Source: Azorinus chamasolen
Lineage: Eukaryota > Mollusca > Bivalvia > Cardiida > Solecurtidae
Length of the DNA stretch: 64,000 nucleotides
NCBI GenBank assembly: GCA_963576725.1
Contig: OY755237.1
Location: 58,829,873-58,893,872, forward strand
Reading direction: 5' to 3'
The notes beneath the pieces were generated by a model. The model was not told the DNA's origin and ran no database searches. It saw only the letters and a list, made by a program, of their open reading frames with translations. Positions 10,960 to 22,375 of this stretch are shown in pieces. Each line of letters begins with the position of its first letter. Position 1 is the stretch's first letter. The position numbers and the translations under genes were made by a program.

Positions 10960-11540
10960 AACGGAGATAATTCTGCAAAGCCTACAACCATGAGCATTGC
11001 GTTTTGCACATCTACTATTCGTGGTTGTTATGCATGCCAAATATAGATTAAATAACTTTTAAATGAAGGAGAAGTTTGCGGCACTAACTAGCGATATTAC
11101 AGAAGAAAATGCTCATCATAATTCTGCAAGACCTGCCGCTAAACACCTAAAATTGCTACCCGCACATTTAATATTTGTGGTTATTATGTATGGTAAGTAT
11201 CAATTCAATAACTTTCAAACTGAAGGAAAAGTTTGAGGCATGAACTCCCCATGCTTCATGGCAAAATTACAAAAATACTACAAATTCAAGAGGAGATAAT
11301 CCTACAATGTCCAGGGCTACACACATGAAAATTGCGCCATGCACATCTACTATTCGTGGTTATCATGTATATCAAACTAAATAACTTTCAAATTAAAGGA
11401 GGATATCACAGCACCATCTACCTATGTTTCAATGACATAAATACTCAAAGTTCAAAGGGAGATAATTCTGCAAAGTTAAGTGGTAAACACATGAAAATTG
11501 AGCCTTGCACACCTACTATCCATGGTTATTATGCAAGCTA
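10960..11540. repeat. degenerate tandem array, about 150-177-bp unit, four copies
   Basis: Units are marked by GGAGATAATTCTGCAA or variants near 10963, 11115, 11290 and 11456, each followed by a GCACATCTACTATTCGTGGTT-like block and TAAATAACTTTCAAA. Copies are diverged and of unequal length. No coding capacity is supported. Confidence 0.75.
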
Positions 11541-12196
11541 AAAATAAATTAAAACATATACAAGTAGTTTACATCATTCGATTGTTGCACATTTTTAAAG
11601 TCAACCCAGGGGCAATAACTCTGTAATTCTTGATATGGTGCAAATGAAACAAGACATTAAAGCTGTATCGTCACACAGTGTATACAACCTGCAACTTGGT
11701 CAAGCTATGTGGACCAAGAGAAATGTTATGAAAGATATTCTTTTCCGGGACGACATGCCGACTGACCAAACGACCAACAGACCGACACATTGGTTCCAGT
11801 ATACCCACTTAAACATATTCTTTTGCGGGGGTATAACAAACAATCAAAGCATACAAGCAGTAGCCTAATTAACTGTCGTTACGGGACGTCCGTCCGAATG
11901 TTATTATGACAATCGACAGACTCACTGCATTTATTGTATTATGACGCCAGTGACATGTGTTTTAACATATACGCCACTATTAATGGCCTAGATTAAATTG
12001 ACATCGACAAAATAATAAGATCTGGAATGACGTATACACAACAGAATACGAGTACACACGTGTACACAACAGGTAAGTGTTTATGTCGATACTAAATGAC
12101 GATGCTAATACTATACATGTATATGTATACCCCCAGGATGTTATGTGGTGGCATATAGTGTGCACTTATCCGTCGGTTCGTCCGTATGAACATATA

Positions 12197-12528
12197 CAGT
12201 TGAACTTCGATATCTCGAACTCGGATAACTCGAACTTCGGGATAACTCGAACAAAAACTTTAGTCCTTCCAAAACTTACAATACAGAATGGCTCTAAATT
12301 GTAACGCTACAGATATCTAGAACCACATGTGACAGCTTAATACAGGTCTAAAGTAATGGTCTAAAGTAATGCTGAAATCTCCTACAGGAGCTTTCAGCAT
12401 TACTTTAGACCCGTATTAAGCTGTGGCATTGAAAAATCGTTCAGATTAGAAATCGGATGAGTCGAACTCCTGTTGTCTCGAACTAAATTGTACGGTCCCT
12501 TGAAGTTCGAGTTATCGAAGTTCAACTG
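12197..12528. mobile_element. pogo-like MITE (family C) with central hairpin
   Basis: The terminal inverted repeats CAGTTGAACTTCGATATC and GATAACTCGAAGTTCAACTG (the right end allowing one or two changes) are flanked by TA on both sides, the Tc1/mariner-pogo pattern. The middle holds a long palindrome, TAAAGTAATGCTGAAATCTCC / ...AGGAGCTTTCAGCATTACTTTA. There is no transposase. Compare 13480-13738, the same family without the palindrome. Confidence 0.88.
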
Positions 12529-13109
12529 TATACCCAACGTAAGTCTTCAGGAAGGCACTCAGTCGATATATTTGATCGGTTGTTTTAAGATGTCCAGAAA
12601 TGAAAAGTTTGCTGCTTCGATCATGTTAAATAGTAAGATGACGTTTGGCGTCCCTAAGCCGTCTGCAAATATTTACATTACAGTTGTGTGAAATCTTGTT
12701 TGTCGCCCTTATTCCTCATTATGGATAGGATGTTTTAGAACATTCACAAATGAACGAAGGAATTTTGATTATCTGATAGGATTACGTCCCTTTGTTTTTT
12801 CGGCAACAGCTATATAAGATTTCGTTCGATTTCTTAAATGTAGGCACTACATTGTATATCATTTGAAATATAATTATAGTTGTCGAACTCTACCTGCACC
12901 ATTAATCCGAGTTGTTTAAAACGTTCGCAAATGAACATCACTGATATGAAAAATTGAAATACATAAATGATTTGCAGCTTTAGTTTGACCAAATTATTTC
13001 CCTCTGGGTTTTATTATACAAACTAAAAATATAAATCATCTAAAACGTTTGATAGGATTTGCTTGACACTTTCACAGATGAACAGCATTCCATTTACATG
13101 TAATTGTGC

Positions 13110-13341
13110 TTAACCCTTTTGGCGTCAAATTTCTAATTGTCGTTTTCAACCTAGTTTTGTTAAAACATTTAGATAAATTAAGAACATGATATAAATAAAT
13201 TTCCATTTCAAAGGAATAAACCACAGATATAGAACTGGAGACTGAGACAAAAAGTGAAGTCCCTAATCAGACACTGTCTTGATCTGGGACTGCACTATTT
13301 GTCGTGGTGCATTTATGCGACATTGGCGGTAAAAGGGTTAA
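13110..13341. mobile_element. TTAA hairpin MITE, subfamily A2
   Basis: Bounded by TTAACCCTTTTGG and AAAAGGGTTAA. The centre, AGTGAAGTCCCTAATCAGAC then GATCTGGGACTGCACTATTT, keeps both outer arms while the TCCT/AGGA apex is gone. Confidence 0.75.
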
Positions 13342-13479
13342 AGTAAGAAACTCCAGCTGTGTTCATTTTTGACATATCTACGACGCTTTATTTCACATGA
13401 CACAACTACGCAAAAAACAATGAACTTGGCAAAGTGCCATATCCTACGGACATAAATCTAGTTTCATGTTTGCCATGTA

Positions 13480-13738
13480 CAGTTGAACTTCGATATCTCG
13501 AACTCGGATAAACTTCATATAACTCGGAAGTAAATGTTCAGTCCCTAACAACATTACAATCGTGAATTGTTCTAAAATATACCATTACGCATATCTAGAA
13601 GCACGTGTGACAGCTTAGACCTGCATTAAGCTATGAACTAGATAATTTGCTCACGTAAGAAATCGAATAACTCGGATCTCTGTTATCTTGAAGTAATTTG
13701 TATGGTCCCTTGAAGTACGAGATATCGAGATTCAACTG
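13480..13738. mobile_element. pogo-like MITE (family C), hairpin collapsed
   Basis: The same termini as 12197-12528 (CAGTTGAACTTCGATATC; ends GATTCAACTG) and TA flanks. Where that copy has its ~70-bp palindrome this one has only a short CAGCTTAGACCTGCATTAAGCT. Otherwise the flanks of the centre align (GTGTGACAGCTTA). Confidence 0.87.
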
Positions 13739-15137
13739 TATTTACAATCTCGTAAGCCCATTATTATATTTCAGTCTAAAGTGTCGCCTACAGGGAAGAG
13801 ATAAGGGAACTTCAATGCAGTTGCATACCCGTATTGTCAATATCACTACGACCTTAGTATTTTATCAGCATTGAAATATCAAACATTTAAGGTGATTTTA
13901 TTTAGCATTTATTTGTTAAACGTATCAAATGCACCAAACTTTAGTGCAATTAAGCAGAACATATCACCGTTCAACCGTTCGCTGCTATGGGCCAATCAGT
14001 GATTACATATGCATAGCAGTTTGGATCCAGATGAATCTGCGGTTACTTATGAAAACAGTATAGATCCTATAGATTCAAACTATATTTGGCGTTACGATTA
14101 TGTTTGAAATAAAAACGAGGAAGATAAATGAAAACACAAATTGAGCGAACACCAATTTGTGCAGACGACACTATTTAACAACAAAATAGTTAAGCAAGCT
14201 TATCGAAGCAGAACACTGGTTGCATGTAGTTCGCTAGCTTTAAATTTTACATGCTCTACTTTTTGCTTTCTAAATTATATGGAGATCTGATATGTTATGT
14301 TTGTTTAACCTCAAAATCCTTATGTAATGGTAGTGCCCTCCTTTGACCTGTTGCTCTATCAGTATATGAGTATAATTTCGTGACAAGAACTTTCTCCTCT
14401 AGGCTTTTGCTGAAAACCAGTATTCGAGGAGTGACACTTAAACAACATAAACTGCACACATAGTCTGTCTGCCAGTCTGTTTACAATCCATTCTGCTCCA
14501 TAAATCTACCGTGCATTGTTTACTTTTCTGACAGTTTCACTCAAATGTTAACCATAATCTGGCGGTATGCCTCGTATATGACATAGGCAGATATTTTTGG
14601 TAAAAAACACAATAATGGTTAAATGTAATTTCATATCCGATAAATTACTCTAGAATAACGTTTCCTATTTTTTCCTAACTGAAGATGTCCTTGCATATCA
14701 CCCAGGTCGCAAGGCCTTCGAGCCCAAAGTAACAGCAGATGATTTTTGTTTGCGTTGATTAATGTCCGTTTCTGCTCACTATGCCACAGTCGATAACGAT
14801 ACCAATTTATTGTCATTTCGATTCCGCTCTATATTTGTCGCGGGGTTGCTGTAGCTTGTTCGTAAAGTGCACTGTGTTAGAATTCTGACTGTCCCCATCC
14901 AGCCACTAGCCACACAATGTAGCTTCACTTCGCATCTTAAATACGTCACCAAAGACCTGACTCCCAAGAAAGGTGGTATCCTTAAAGACCATGATACTGC
15001 TCCCTCCAAGAATTTTACAAGGTGTCCCAAACTACGGTCTATTTAAGGAGTGAGTTGTCATATACGTACGTGTTTGTCATTGTAGTTTAAATGATTGCAA
15101 TCCATTATTTACTTTATATAGGATGGTATATTTAAGA
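13739..15137. other. non-coding stretch
   Basis: Mostly AT-rich unique sequence. Two minus-strand open frames (14631-14816, 14779-15030) lack any recognisable motif, and I do not call them genes. No element boundaries were found. Confidence 0.45.
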
Positions 15138-15303
15138 AATAACAAATGTGCAGCTGTGCATTATCGCACATAAGATCACAGTTAGGAGTTGAGATGTGGA
15201 GTCATTAGATCACGAGGCCTTAAGGCCGAGTAATCTAAATACCCACATTTCAACGACTGTGATCTAATGCACGATAATGCAACAGCTACGAATTTGTTAT
15301 TTC
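15138..15303. repeat. fold-back element, about 166 bp
   Basis: A near-complete inverted repeat: AATAACAAATGTGCAGCTG ... CAGCTACGAATTTGTTATT, with inner arms carrying GCATTATCG, GATCACAG and CACATTTCAAC equivalents, centred on AGGCCTTAAGGCC near 15220. It would form one long hairpin. No target duplication was recognised. Confidence 0.8.
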
Positions 15304-15404
15304 GATTCTAATACGACTTTGTCAATAAAAAAAAATACTTTTCCCGTAGAATACGACAAAACCGGAAGCGTTGTCAGTGGTTACGCCATTTTTGCTGTTA
15401 CATT

Positions 15405-15452
15405 TACTCTACGCGACTTTAACTCATGTACTCTACGCGACTTTAACTCATG
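15405..15452. repeat. 24-bp perfect direct duplication
   Basis: The 24-bp unit beginning TACTCTACGCGACTTTAACT occurs twice with no spacer and no mismatch. Confidence 0.9.
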
Positions 15453-15944
15453 AAGTTGTACGAGTACAGGGCCAAATCTCCACAGAAAACAATAATTCCG
15501 AATAAAAAAATGCTTGACTTTTCACTTTGAAGCGAATAACTATGGCATTTACATCATATCTGCAACCAGATTCATCGTGTAACAAATTTAGAAACATTTT
15601 GACTGTGTGTGGTTTGAACAAAGAACAGAATTTCACGTTTGGGAAAATTGAACAGCCGATAGAAATGCATCCTTATCACGGATTAAATCACGTTTCTCTG
15701 TAATCTTTGTTTATATGCCGTAGGTTCAGAGCTGTGTTAAAATAGCATTAAACCTACAGTTGACGATGCAATGACACCAATCGAATAATGTTTATATCCA
15801 GGTCGGAGTTGGTGTCTAGTTAGAATATAGACGCTCTGATAATTGACAGATGTTTTCAAACGATGTCTGAGAGTCAAACAAGCAAGACTTTTGTCGAGCT
15901 TCTGCAATAGGCTTGTTGATGCTTCTTCGCCAAATATATTTCGC

Positions 15945-16006
15945 TTAACCTTTGGTATGCTGTGCAATAACCTTAGCTCCGGGTTTGAACAACGGGTTCA
16001 GATTCC
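15945..16006 (-). CDS. possible terminal exon of the gene starting at 16971
   Basis: A candidate acceptor TGATCAG followed by GG lies 533 bp downstream of the 16539 donor. Read in the phase left by that donor, it gives about 20 residues (NLNPLFKPGAKVIAQHTKG) and a TAA stop. The polypyrimidine tract is weak, and this joining rests on phase and distance only; the true next exon could be elsewhere. Confidence 0.25.
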
Positions 16007-16154
16007 CTGATCAGTAACACGTGTAAGAATACTTTAGAATATATATGACGTTATATATGAAAACCGATGTTTACATGCCATCAAAACGGCGAAAATAGTT
16101 CTAGATCTACACTGTTTTGGCTATGTGAGAAAAAGAATGTGATGTTAGTTGTCT

Positions 16155-16253
16155 TTTTAAGATCACATGTTCCTAAACTCACCAAGAAACTCACCAAAGG
16201 CTCGCTTAATTTCATTTTTCCTAAGGCTCGTTTAGGAACATGTGATCTTAAAA
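16155..16253. repeat. 99-bp inverted repeat
   Basis: 24-bp perfect arms, starting TTTTAAGATCACATGTTCCT and ending AGGAACATGTGATCTTAAAA, enclose a ~51-bp loop. It sits in the proposed intron between 16539 and 16006. It could be a short MITE, but no clear target duplication is seen. Confidence 0.8.
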
Positions 16254-16538
16254 GGCAACTCGCGACAGATCCTCTATGTTTGCTGTACAGCATTGTTTTC
16301 ATTTCATTTTCATATAGCTTGGTCTATATAGTACAAATGGCTTGGGCGTTCATAAGACACCGAGTTGAACGTTATGAAAGGTTATAAAAGGTTAAGTGTA
16401 TAACTGGAATACTATATCATCCGTAAAACGCTCAGTCAGACAAGCTAACGAATGTGTGTTGAATAGTGTTAATAACGTTGTCCTCAAATACAATTACTAG
16501 TAGAAATCTACAGAAAATTTGAAACGTATCATACTTAC

Positions 16539-16971
16539 GTGTATTTTTATTCTTCACTACATGGACATCTGTTGCGCTGTTTTTGTTTACCCTTAAAATT
16601 CGACCATTACCGTATTGCTCTGGTTTAGCACATTTCTCTATCAGTTTAAGAGCATACTGCGAACGATATTCGTTTTTGACTAGAACAGTTTCCTCTAAGC
16701 GTTTAGCGAATAATAATAGTCTTCCACTTGTTCTGTATATTGCTAATATGTCTTGGTATGTAAACTCAGAGAATGGCTGTCCTTCTAGAATGATATGCAT
16801 ATCCGTAGAAATTGATTCCAATAAATAAATCTTACTCTTCCGATCTTCAATAACGCATACGACGTTTTCCATATTGTATAATATATGTTTCAGCGTCGAC
16901 AACACTGTAGGATTAATTGTTTCAAAGATTACCTGATAAAAGATAGGATCTTCTATCATATGACTCGCCAT
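16539..16971 (-). CDS. predicted first coding exon, unidentified protein
   Basis: Starts with ATG in a strong context (CAAAATGGCG) and runs 144 codons to a consensus donor, ATACAC|GTAAGTATGA. The peptide starts MASHMIEDPIFYQVIFETIN and has no Cys-rich, repeat or transmembrane pattern that I recognise; its last residues are basic (VVKNKNT). Its composition is unlike the retroelements around it. The open frame extends both ways past the exon (17139 to 16432), so the start could be earlier. It could be a host gene or part of an unknown element; no family is recognised. Confidence 0.5.
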
Positions 16972-17604
16972 TTTGAGGGAACGTGATACGTGAAGCTTCG
17001 TCCTTATGAATATAGTAATGTCCTTCCTTAGCACTAAACTCACAATACTCACAGTTTTGTTTAGGCATACATTAATATGATAATGGTGAACAGATAACCC
17101 AAATACCCATGGGTATTGTCGATAAACCTTCAGATACACGTAAAATTATCCTTCATGTTTATTTATTTCACTGTCAATGTCCCTCTGTGATTACCTATGC
17201 AAACTGTTTAGTTCTATGATTATGTTTCTTAAACAAATCAGAATATATATAAACAAATTAGCAGACGAAAACTTTTGCAGACGACAATATTGGGCAGCGA
17301 AATTGTTAAACAGCCTACGTACTAACGCACAACTGAATATGATAATATGTACAACACTACTGGTAAACCCCCCTCAAGACGTACACAGTTCTATGACCTA
17401 TAATCTTCCGCATGTCTACGGTATCACATTACACTGAGGTGTCTCGACTATGCATGCATTTATAAGTATACCCTTGAGGTATTACACTTTCCCACGAAAG
17501 ACATGTGGTGACATTTCATTATACACACGTCATACTTCATAGTCCACATTTCGAATTTCAAACTGTATGAATAAACTGCATGAATAAATGCTATTAAAAT
17601 ATTA

Positions 17605-17712
17605 TGGAACATTCAAACTTCAAACTTCACACTCCAAACATCAGAGTTCAGACTTCAAACGTCACACTTCAAACTTTAAACTTCAAACTTCGCATTTCAG
17701 ACTTCAAACATT
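17605..17712. repeat. degenerate CTTCAAA microsatellite
   Basis: About 15 imperfect copies of the heptamer CTTCAAA / CTTCACA in a row. Apparent open frames across it are repeat artefacts. Confidence 0.85.
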
Positions 17713-18723
17713 ACAATGTCTCTATCTTGTAGATTTACGTCATCAATGTACGCGGATAGCATATGACCGACAACTGTTAACAGCGTAACAAACGACTAAT
17801 GGCCAAATATATGCGATTGTTGTTCAACAATAATCGATTGTTATTGGAGTTTGAGATCTATTCGGTTATGTATTTGGTATGTGATAGAAGCATTATACTT
17901 AATGTCAAATTGTCATGGATAGAAGCGACATTGGTTCCCTGCGGGGCTTGCGCGCGCAAATACCTTTGTTCCATTGTCTCCTCAGGCTGATTCTCAACTA
18001 ACGAAAGGTGAGTGGGACAGTAGCGTCATAAATTTGCACTGTAGACGACTAAAATACGTTAGCCTACTCAAACGTATCATCGTCATAATCAGTTATATCC
18101 GATCTTCCACATCACGAACATTGTTTGCGAAATGTTTATGTGGTTTTTGTGTTATTTGTACGTACTTCGAGACACTTTGCCGACTATACGAGTTCGGTTA
18201 ACGGCCATGTTGTTTTTGCGTTTAAATTATGATCGGTCGTCTTTATTCCTGTGTCATTCAATGATAAGTGTAAGTTGCCATTGTCGAAGGCCGCGACACG
18301 TTTATCGTTTATCTATATGCCGTATCATTTTATGTAAAGCAAATAATTACTCAACCTTGTGACGTCACTTTTTGTTTGGGTTAGGCATGCCATGCCGTAA
18401 ACATCCTAAACAATGAGCAGTGACTGGAAACACTTATTGAAACAGGGATCTAGACCCCTTATCGGCTATCAATAATGTAATTATATTATGTACAACTTTA
18501 ACAGATATGTAAATAAGAAATAATCAAAATTTGGATGTATTTCTTTCGTTTTACCCGACCTATGTTGATCGGCAATATTGATCTAACATGCTAAGTCACT
18601 TTTCCGTTTCATCACCACACACACACTAACTGGCACAGATGGCAATATGGTTCTGATACAATATTTGAATAATTTTATAGATTTCTAACGAAGCATTTTG
18701 GTTTTTTTTGTCGTTCATACACC
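17713..18723. other. non-coding stretch upstream of the retrotransposon
   Basis: No gene is supported. The 5' terminal repeat of the tyrosine-recombinase element should lie here, but I could not match any part of it to sequence downstream of 22277. Confidence 0.4.
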
Positions 18724-19764
18724 ATGAGCCAAAGGCGATCGACACGTGCAAAGCGACCCTCAAGGGTGATGGCCGAAGCCGCGGCGACAACCCTTAAGAG
18801 GAGCCAGCCAGCAGCAGAGCCGCACGAGATTCGGCAACCAGGACCACCCATTCTCCCACAGGCCAGTCAGCAGCCACTAACACCGGTGGACCATGTGTGT
18901 GTACAGCCCACCACCCAGGCAGAAACCCCTACATTGACTCATTTTGGAGGGTTCCCAGGTATTGGGTTGATGTTAAATTGCTTCCAGGACCCAGGTGAGG
19001 TGGCAACTGCAGTCTTAAACCCAAACCCCGCCCCAACTTCTAGCGTCCACTCTCCGATTGGTTTCCATGTCTCACCATTCCTTAAAAGTAAAATAATATC
19101 AGGTCAGTATGTCGAGTTGGCGCAGTTACTGGAGGTGCAACCGAGGTCTATGGAGTCTGGGCGTCTGGGGTTGTCCCTCACTGGTGAGCTTGTGGTCAAC
19201 CCTGTTCAGTCAACCAAACATATTATGACAATTGAGGCATGTACTTTTTTTATGCCTTTCTGGTATACATGTCAATTTTCTTGGGGGGGGCACCCGCATC
19301 GGGCACAGGAGATTTTGAAATATGCGAACACTATCAGGACCGCGGCGTGCCGCCACCAAGGACTGGATTGGAATAACTACGACCAACAGTTTAGGTTGCG
19401 GTTCGCTGCGGATCCTGCGGGTCTGTCATTTTCCACTATTGACAGCGAGCTCTGGCTCCTATATATGGGTGCCCCTACCAAACCTGTCGATCAGATTATT
19501 ACAACTGGTGCCAGAAAATGTTTTAGTTTCAACTACAGGCAATGTTATCAATCACAATGCCCATACATGCATGCTTGTCTAAACTGTAATGCATCTCACC
19601 CTTCCCGGTTGTGTACTGTCACAAGACGCTCACTCCAGGCCTTTAGGGGGCCTACACCAACATTCAGAGGGTCTGGCCCAGTTCGGGCCTCTGCAACCCA
19701 GGGTCAGCGTTGGGTCAGGCCCATGCACAGGCCAGTTTTCAGGCCAAATAGATACAGCCAATAA
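18724..19764 (+). CDS. gag-like protein with Cys/His cluster
   Basis: A 346-codon intact frame, the best preserved ORF of the element. The N-terminal ~100 residues are basic, then Pro/Gln-rich and probably disordered. Residues ~110-260 form the conserved capsid-like part (FLKSKIISGQYVELAQLLE; FWYTCQFSWGG). A Cys/His cluster spans 266-297, with Cys at 266, 274, 279, 285, 288 and 297 and His at 283 and 292, as in the gag of this retrotransposon class, where it is thought to bind nucleic acid. The tail is Arg/Gly/Pro-rich. The ATG at 18724 is the first in frame. The RT frame overlaps its 3' end in another frame. Confidence 0.85.
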   Translation: MSQRRSTRAKRPSRVMAEAAATTLKRSQPAAEPHEIRQPGPPILPQASQQPLTPVDHVCVQPTTQAETPTLTHFGGFPGIGLMLNCFQDPGEVATAVLNPNPAPTSSVHSPIGFHVSPFLKSKIISGQYVELAQLLEVQPRSMESGRLGLSLTGELVVNPVQSTKHIMTIEACTFFMPFWYTCQFSWGGHPHRAQEILKYANTIRTAACRHQGLDWNNYDQQFRLRFAADPAGLSFSTIDSELWLLYMGAPTKPVDQIITTGARKCFSFNYRQCYQSQCPYMHACLNCNASHPSRLCTVTRRSLQAFRGPTPTFRGSGPVRASATQGQRWVRPMHRPVFRPNRYSQ

Positions 19765-20631
19765 ATGTCGTTTAGATTTGGGAAAATCCCCAATTAACAG
19801 AGAAAAATTAGCCTGCTATTTAGATATTTATCCTAACAGGTCTGATGCAAATCTTTTGAAAGATGGTTTCACTAATGGTTTTCGGTTAGGATATTCAGGC
19901 AACCGTTCTGGTTTTGTAGCAAAAAAATTAAGATCTGCCCGTTTAAATCCATTTATTCTGAAAGAAAAGATCAATAAGGAGGTCGAATTAGGACGGTTTG
20001 CTGGCCCGTTTAGGACTTCTCCTTTGACTAACCTGAAAATTTCACCTGTGGGTTTAGTTCCTAAATCCGATGGAGGCTATAGGCTCATTACACATTTGTC
20101 GTACCCAGAGGGAAACAGTGTTAATGACGGTATTAGTGATGCTGAAAGCTCTGTTTGTTACACTTCATTCGATAAGGTCGCTGGTATGATTTTAAAGCTT
20201 GGTCCAGCATCGAAGATGGCTAAACGGGACATCAAGTCGGCTTTTCGTCTTTTACCCATTGCAAGAGAAGACTTTTGTTTGCTTGGGCTCAAGGATGAAG
20301 AGGGTTTCATCTATATAGATAAATTTTACCAATGGGCTACAAGATATCATCTTCACTCTTTGAGAAATTTGCAACATTTTTGCATTGGCTGGTAGCACAT
20401 ATGGCCGGTCAGGATTCACTTGATCATTATTTGGATGATTTTATTTTTGGTGGTTCAAGAGATACCAATAACTGTAAAGCCCTAGTTAATACATTTACAT
20501 TCATATGCAGTGAACTTTCAGTTCCTTTGGACATTGAAAAATCTATTGATCCCTGCACTAAACTGATATTTCTAGGTTTAGAACTGGATTCAGTCTACAT
20601 GCTTATTCACATTCCTTTACACAAACTCTAG
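19765..20631 (+). pseudogene. reverse transcriptase of the YR retrotransposon
   Basis: The open frame 19589-20395 overlaps gag; RT similarity begins near 19780 (INREKLACYLDIYPN). Motifs: SPVGLVPKSDGGYRLI, LSYPEGNSVNDGI, KRDIKSAFRLLPI (first catalytic Asp, ~20226-20264). After FYQWATR near 20345 the reading shifts to the 20332-20631 frame, which has YLDDFIFGG (~20430-20456) and LIFLGLELDS, then a stop at 20629. Confidence 0.88.
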
Positions 20632-21391
20632 GAACTAAATGAGATGCTTGTGTATATGCTTGCTCGCAAGAAGGTCAGTTTGCGTGAATTTCAATTTATG
20701 GTTGGTAAACTTTCGTTCTTTAGTAGAGCGGTCCGATCAAGTAGAGCATTTTAAGGAGCTTTTATGACGCAATGATAGGTATGTGAAAATCCCATCACAA
20801 GCTCAGACTAACAGCAGGTATCAAGCAGGATCTTCAGGTCTGGGTATCATTTCTTGAATTTTTTAACGGGGTGGCTCATATTCCAGATGAGTCATGGCTA
20901 GATAGTGACAGCCTACAGCTTTACGCAGACAGTGCAGGGTTTGCTGGGCTAGGTTGCGGTTGTTTTCTTAGGGGCGAATGGTTTTATTTTCAATGGCCGG
21001 AGGTGAGGTGGTCAGGCGATGTCATCAGAGACATCACATTCCTTGAAATGGTTCCTGTATTGCTCGCATAATGCTATGGAAAGACAAGTTAATGAATCGT
21101 AGGATCTTGCTTTATATAGATAATGAGGATCTGGTTGCTGTCATTAACAAACAATCATCAAAGTCAAAACGCCTTATGCAACTAGTTAGGCCTTACGTGT
21201 TACTAGCAATGGAATACAGCATTATTTTCAAAGCAAGACATATACCAACACTTGCTAATTCAGTTGCTGACTCAATTTCTCGCAAACAGTGGGTCCGGTT
21301 TCACTACCTGGTGCCAGGTGCAGACAAGGATCCTCGAATCACCCCAGACCGCTTTCTGTCGACGATCTACAATCTGAGTCTGAGCGATTGA
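20632..21391 (+). pseudogene. RT thumb and RNase H of the YR retrotransposon
   Basis: After the stop, 20640-20760 continues as RT connection (KVSLREFQFMVGKLSFF) in shifted frames. RNase H occupies 20871-21071 (LYADSAGFAGLGCG, first Asp) and 21071-21391 (LLYIDNEDLVAVINKQSSKS with its Asp, then HIPTLANSVADSISR). A one-base disruption near 21068 separates the two frames. Confidence 0.83.
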
Positions 21392-22277
21392 TGAATTCAT
21401 CACTTGCAAACAACACAAGACAGTCTTACTCGACTGGCATACAAAGTTTTGACCGGTTTAGAAGTGCGTTTGGTATATCTAGGATATGGCCTCCATCCGT
21501 AGCAAATATTTATTATTCATCGCTTGGCTTTCCCTGAATGGGCTTACACACAATACAGCACGCTTATATGTTGGTGCTATCAGCTTTCAATGCAAAATAT
21601 GGAACCTGGTTGATGTCACAAATAATTACGTAATTCAGAAATCTTTAGAGGGGCTAAAGCGAACTGGTTGTCGGCGCAAAACACGTTTGCCAATTACGCA
21701 TGATTTGCTTGTATCCATCATTTCAATCCTACCAAGTATTTGTGTTAATGTATACGAATCACGTTTGTTTACTGTAGCTTACTGTTTAGCATTTTCTGCC
21801 TTCCTCCGTATAAGTGAGTTGGCGGTTACCAACAAGAGCAATATTTCGAATGTTATCCTCGCATCTGATACATGTTAGTATTAACCAAAATGAGGATTCT
21901 GTCACTGTTCAAATCAGGTATTCTAACACTGACCAATATGGGTATGGTTCAAGGTTAAAAATCTGTAAGACTGGGACAAATCTCTGCCCAGTCCTCAGAA
22001 TAAGCCAGTTTTTACAGCAACGCCCTCCATTCGATGGGCCTCTTTTCTGCCACCTCAATGGTGCACCACTTACACGTTACCAGTTCTCTGCCATACTAAA
22101 AAAATGCTTGAGTAGACTGCGATTAGATTATGCTGGATATACTTCCCATTCTTTTCGTATTGGCGCTGCTACAGCAGCAGCTATGGCCGGTTATTCAGAC
22201 TGCTGGTCAATGGCGGTCTGAAGCATATCGCTCTTACATTAGGCCAGATGGCATTCATACACTACCTAAGTTATAAT
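21392..22277 (+). pseudogene. tyrosine recombinase of the YR retrotransposon
   Basis: The core-binding part begins just before 21391 (NSSLANNTRQSYSTGIQSF) and continues in another frame (WLSLNGLTHNTARLYVGAIS). The catalytic domain shows FSAFLRISELAV (first Arg) in the 21486-21878 frame, then HSFRIGAATAAA (His-x-x-Arg) in the 21814-22221 frame. Finally EAYRSYIRP (catalytic Tyr) follows a small deletion near 22205. It ends TLPKL and TAA at 22277. The catalytic residues are present but spread over three frames. Confidence 0.85.
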
Positions 22278-22375
22278 TTGCATGGCTGTTTTAGCGGTTA
22301 ATCTTGAGTTCACTTTTAATAATTAAACCAAAGATATTCTAGGTACTCTAAAGATCTGGTGTGTTGGTTCTTCCA

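Larger units (their letters stand above)
18724..22277 (+). mobile_element. tyrosine-recombinase retrotransposon (DIRS/Ngaro class)
   Basis: Order: gag with zinc finger, RT, RNase H, tyrosine recombinase. There is no methyltransferase-like domain between RNase H and the recombinase and no DDE integrase. The absence of a methyltransferase favours a Ngaro-like over a classical DIRS arrangement. At least four frame changes separate the domains, so this copy is inactive. Flanking split repeats were not found. Confidence 0.88.

Noticed and set aside
16067..16387. 106-codon plus-strand frame
   Set aside because: Runs across a perfect inverted repeat and is mirrored by an open frame on the other strand; no coding signature.
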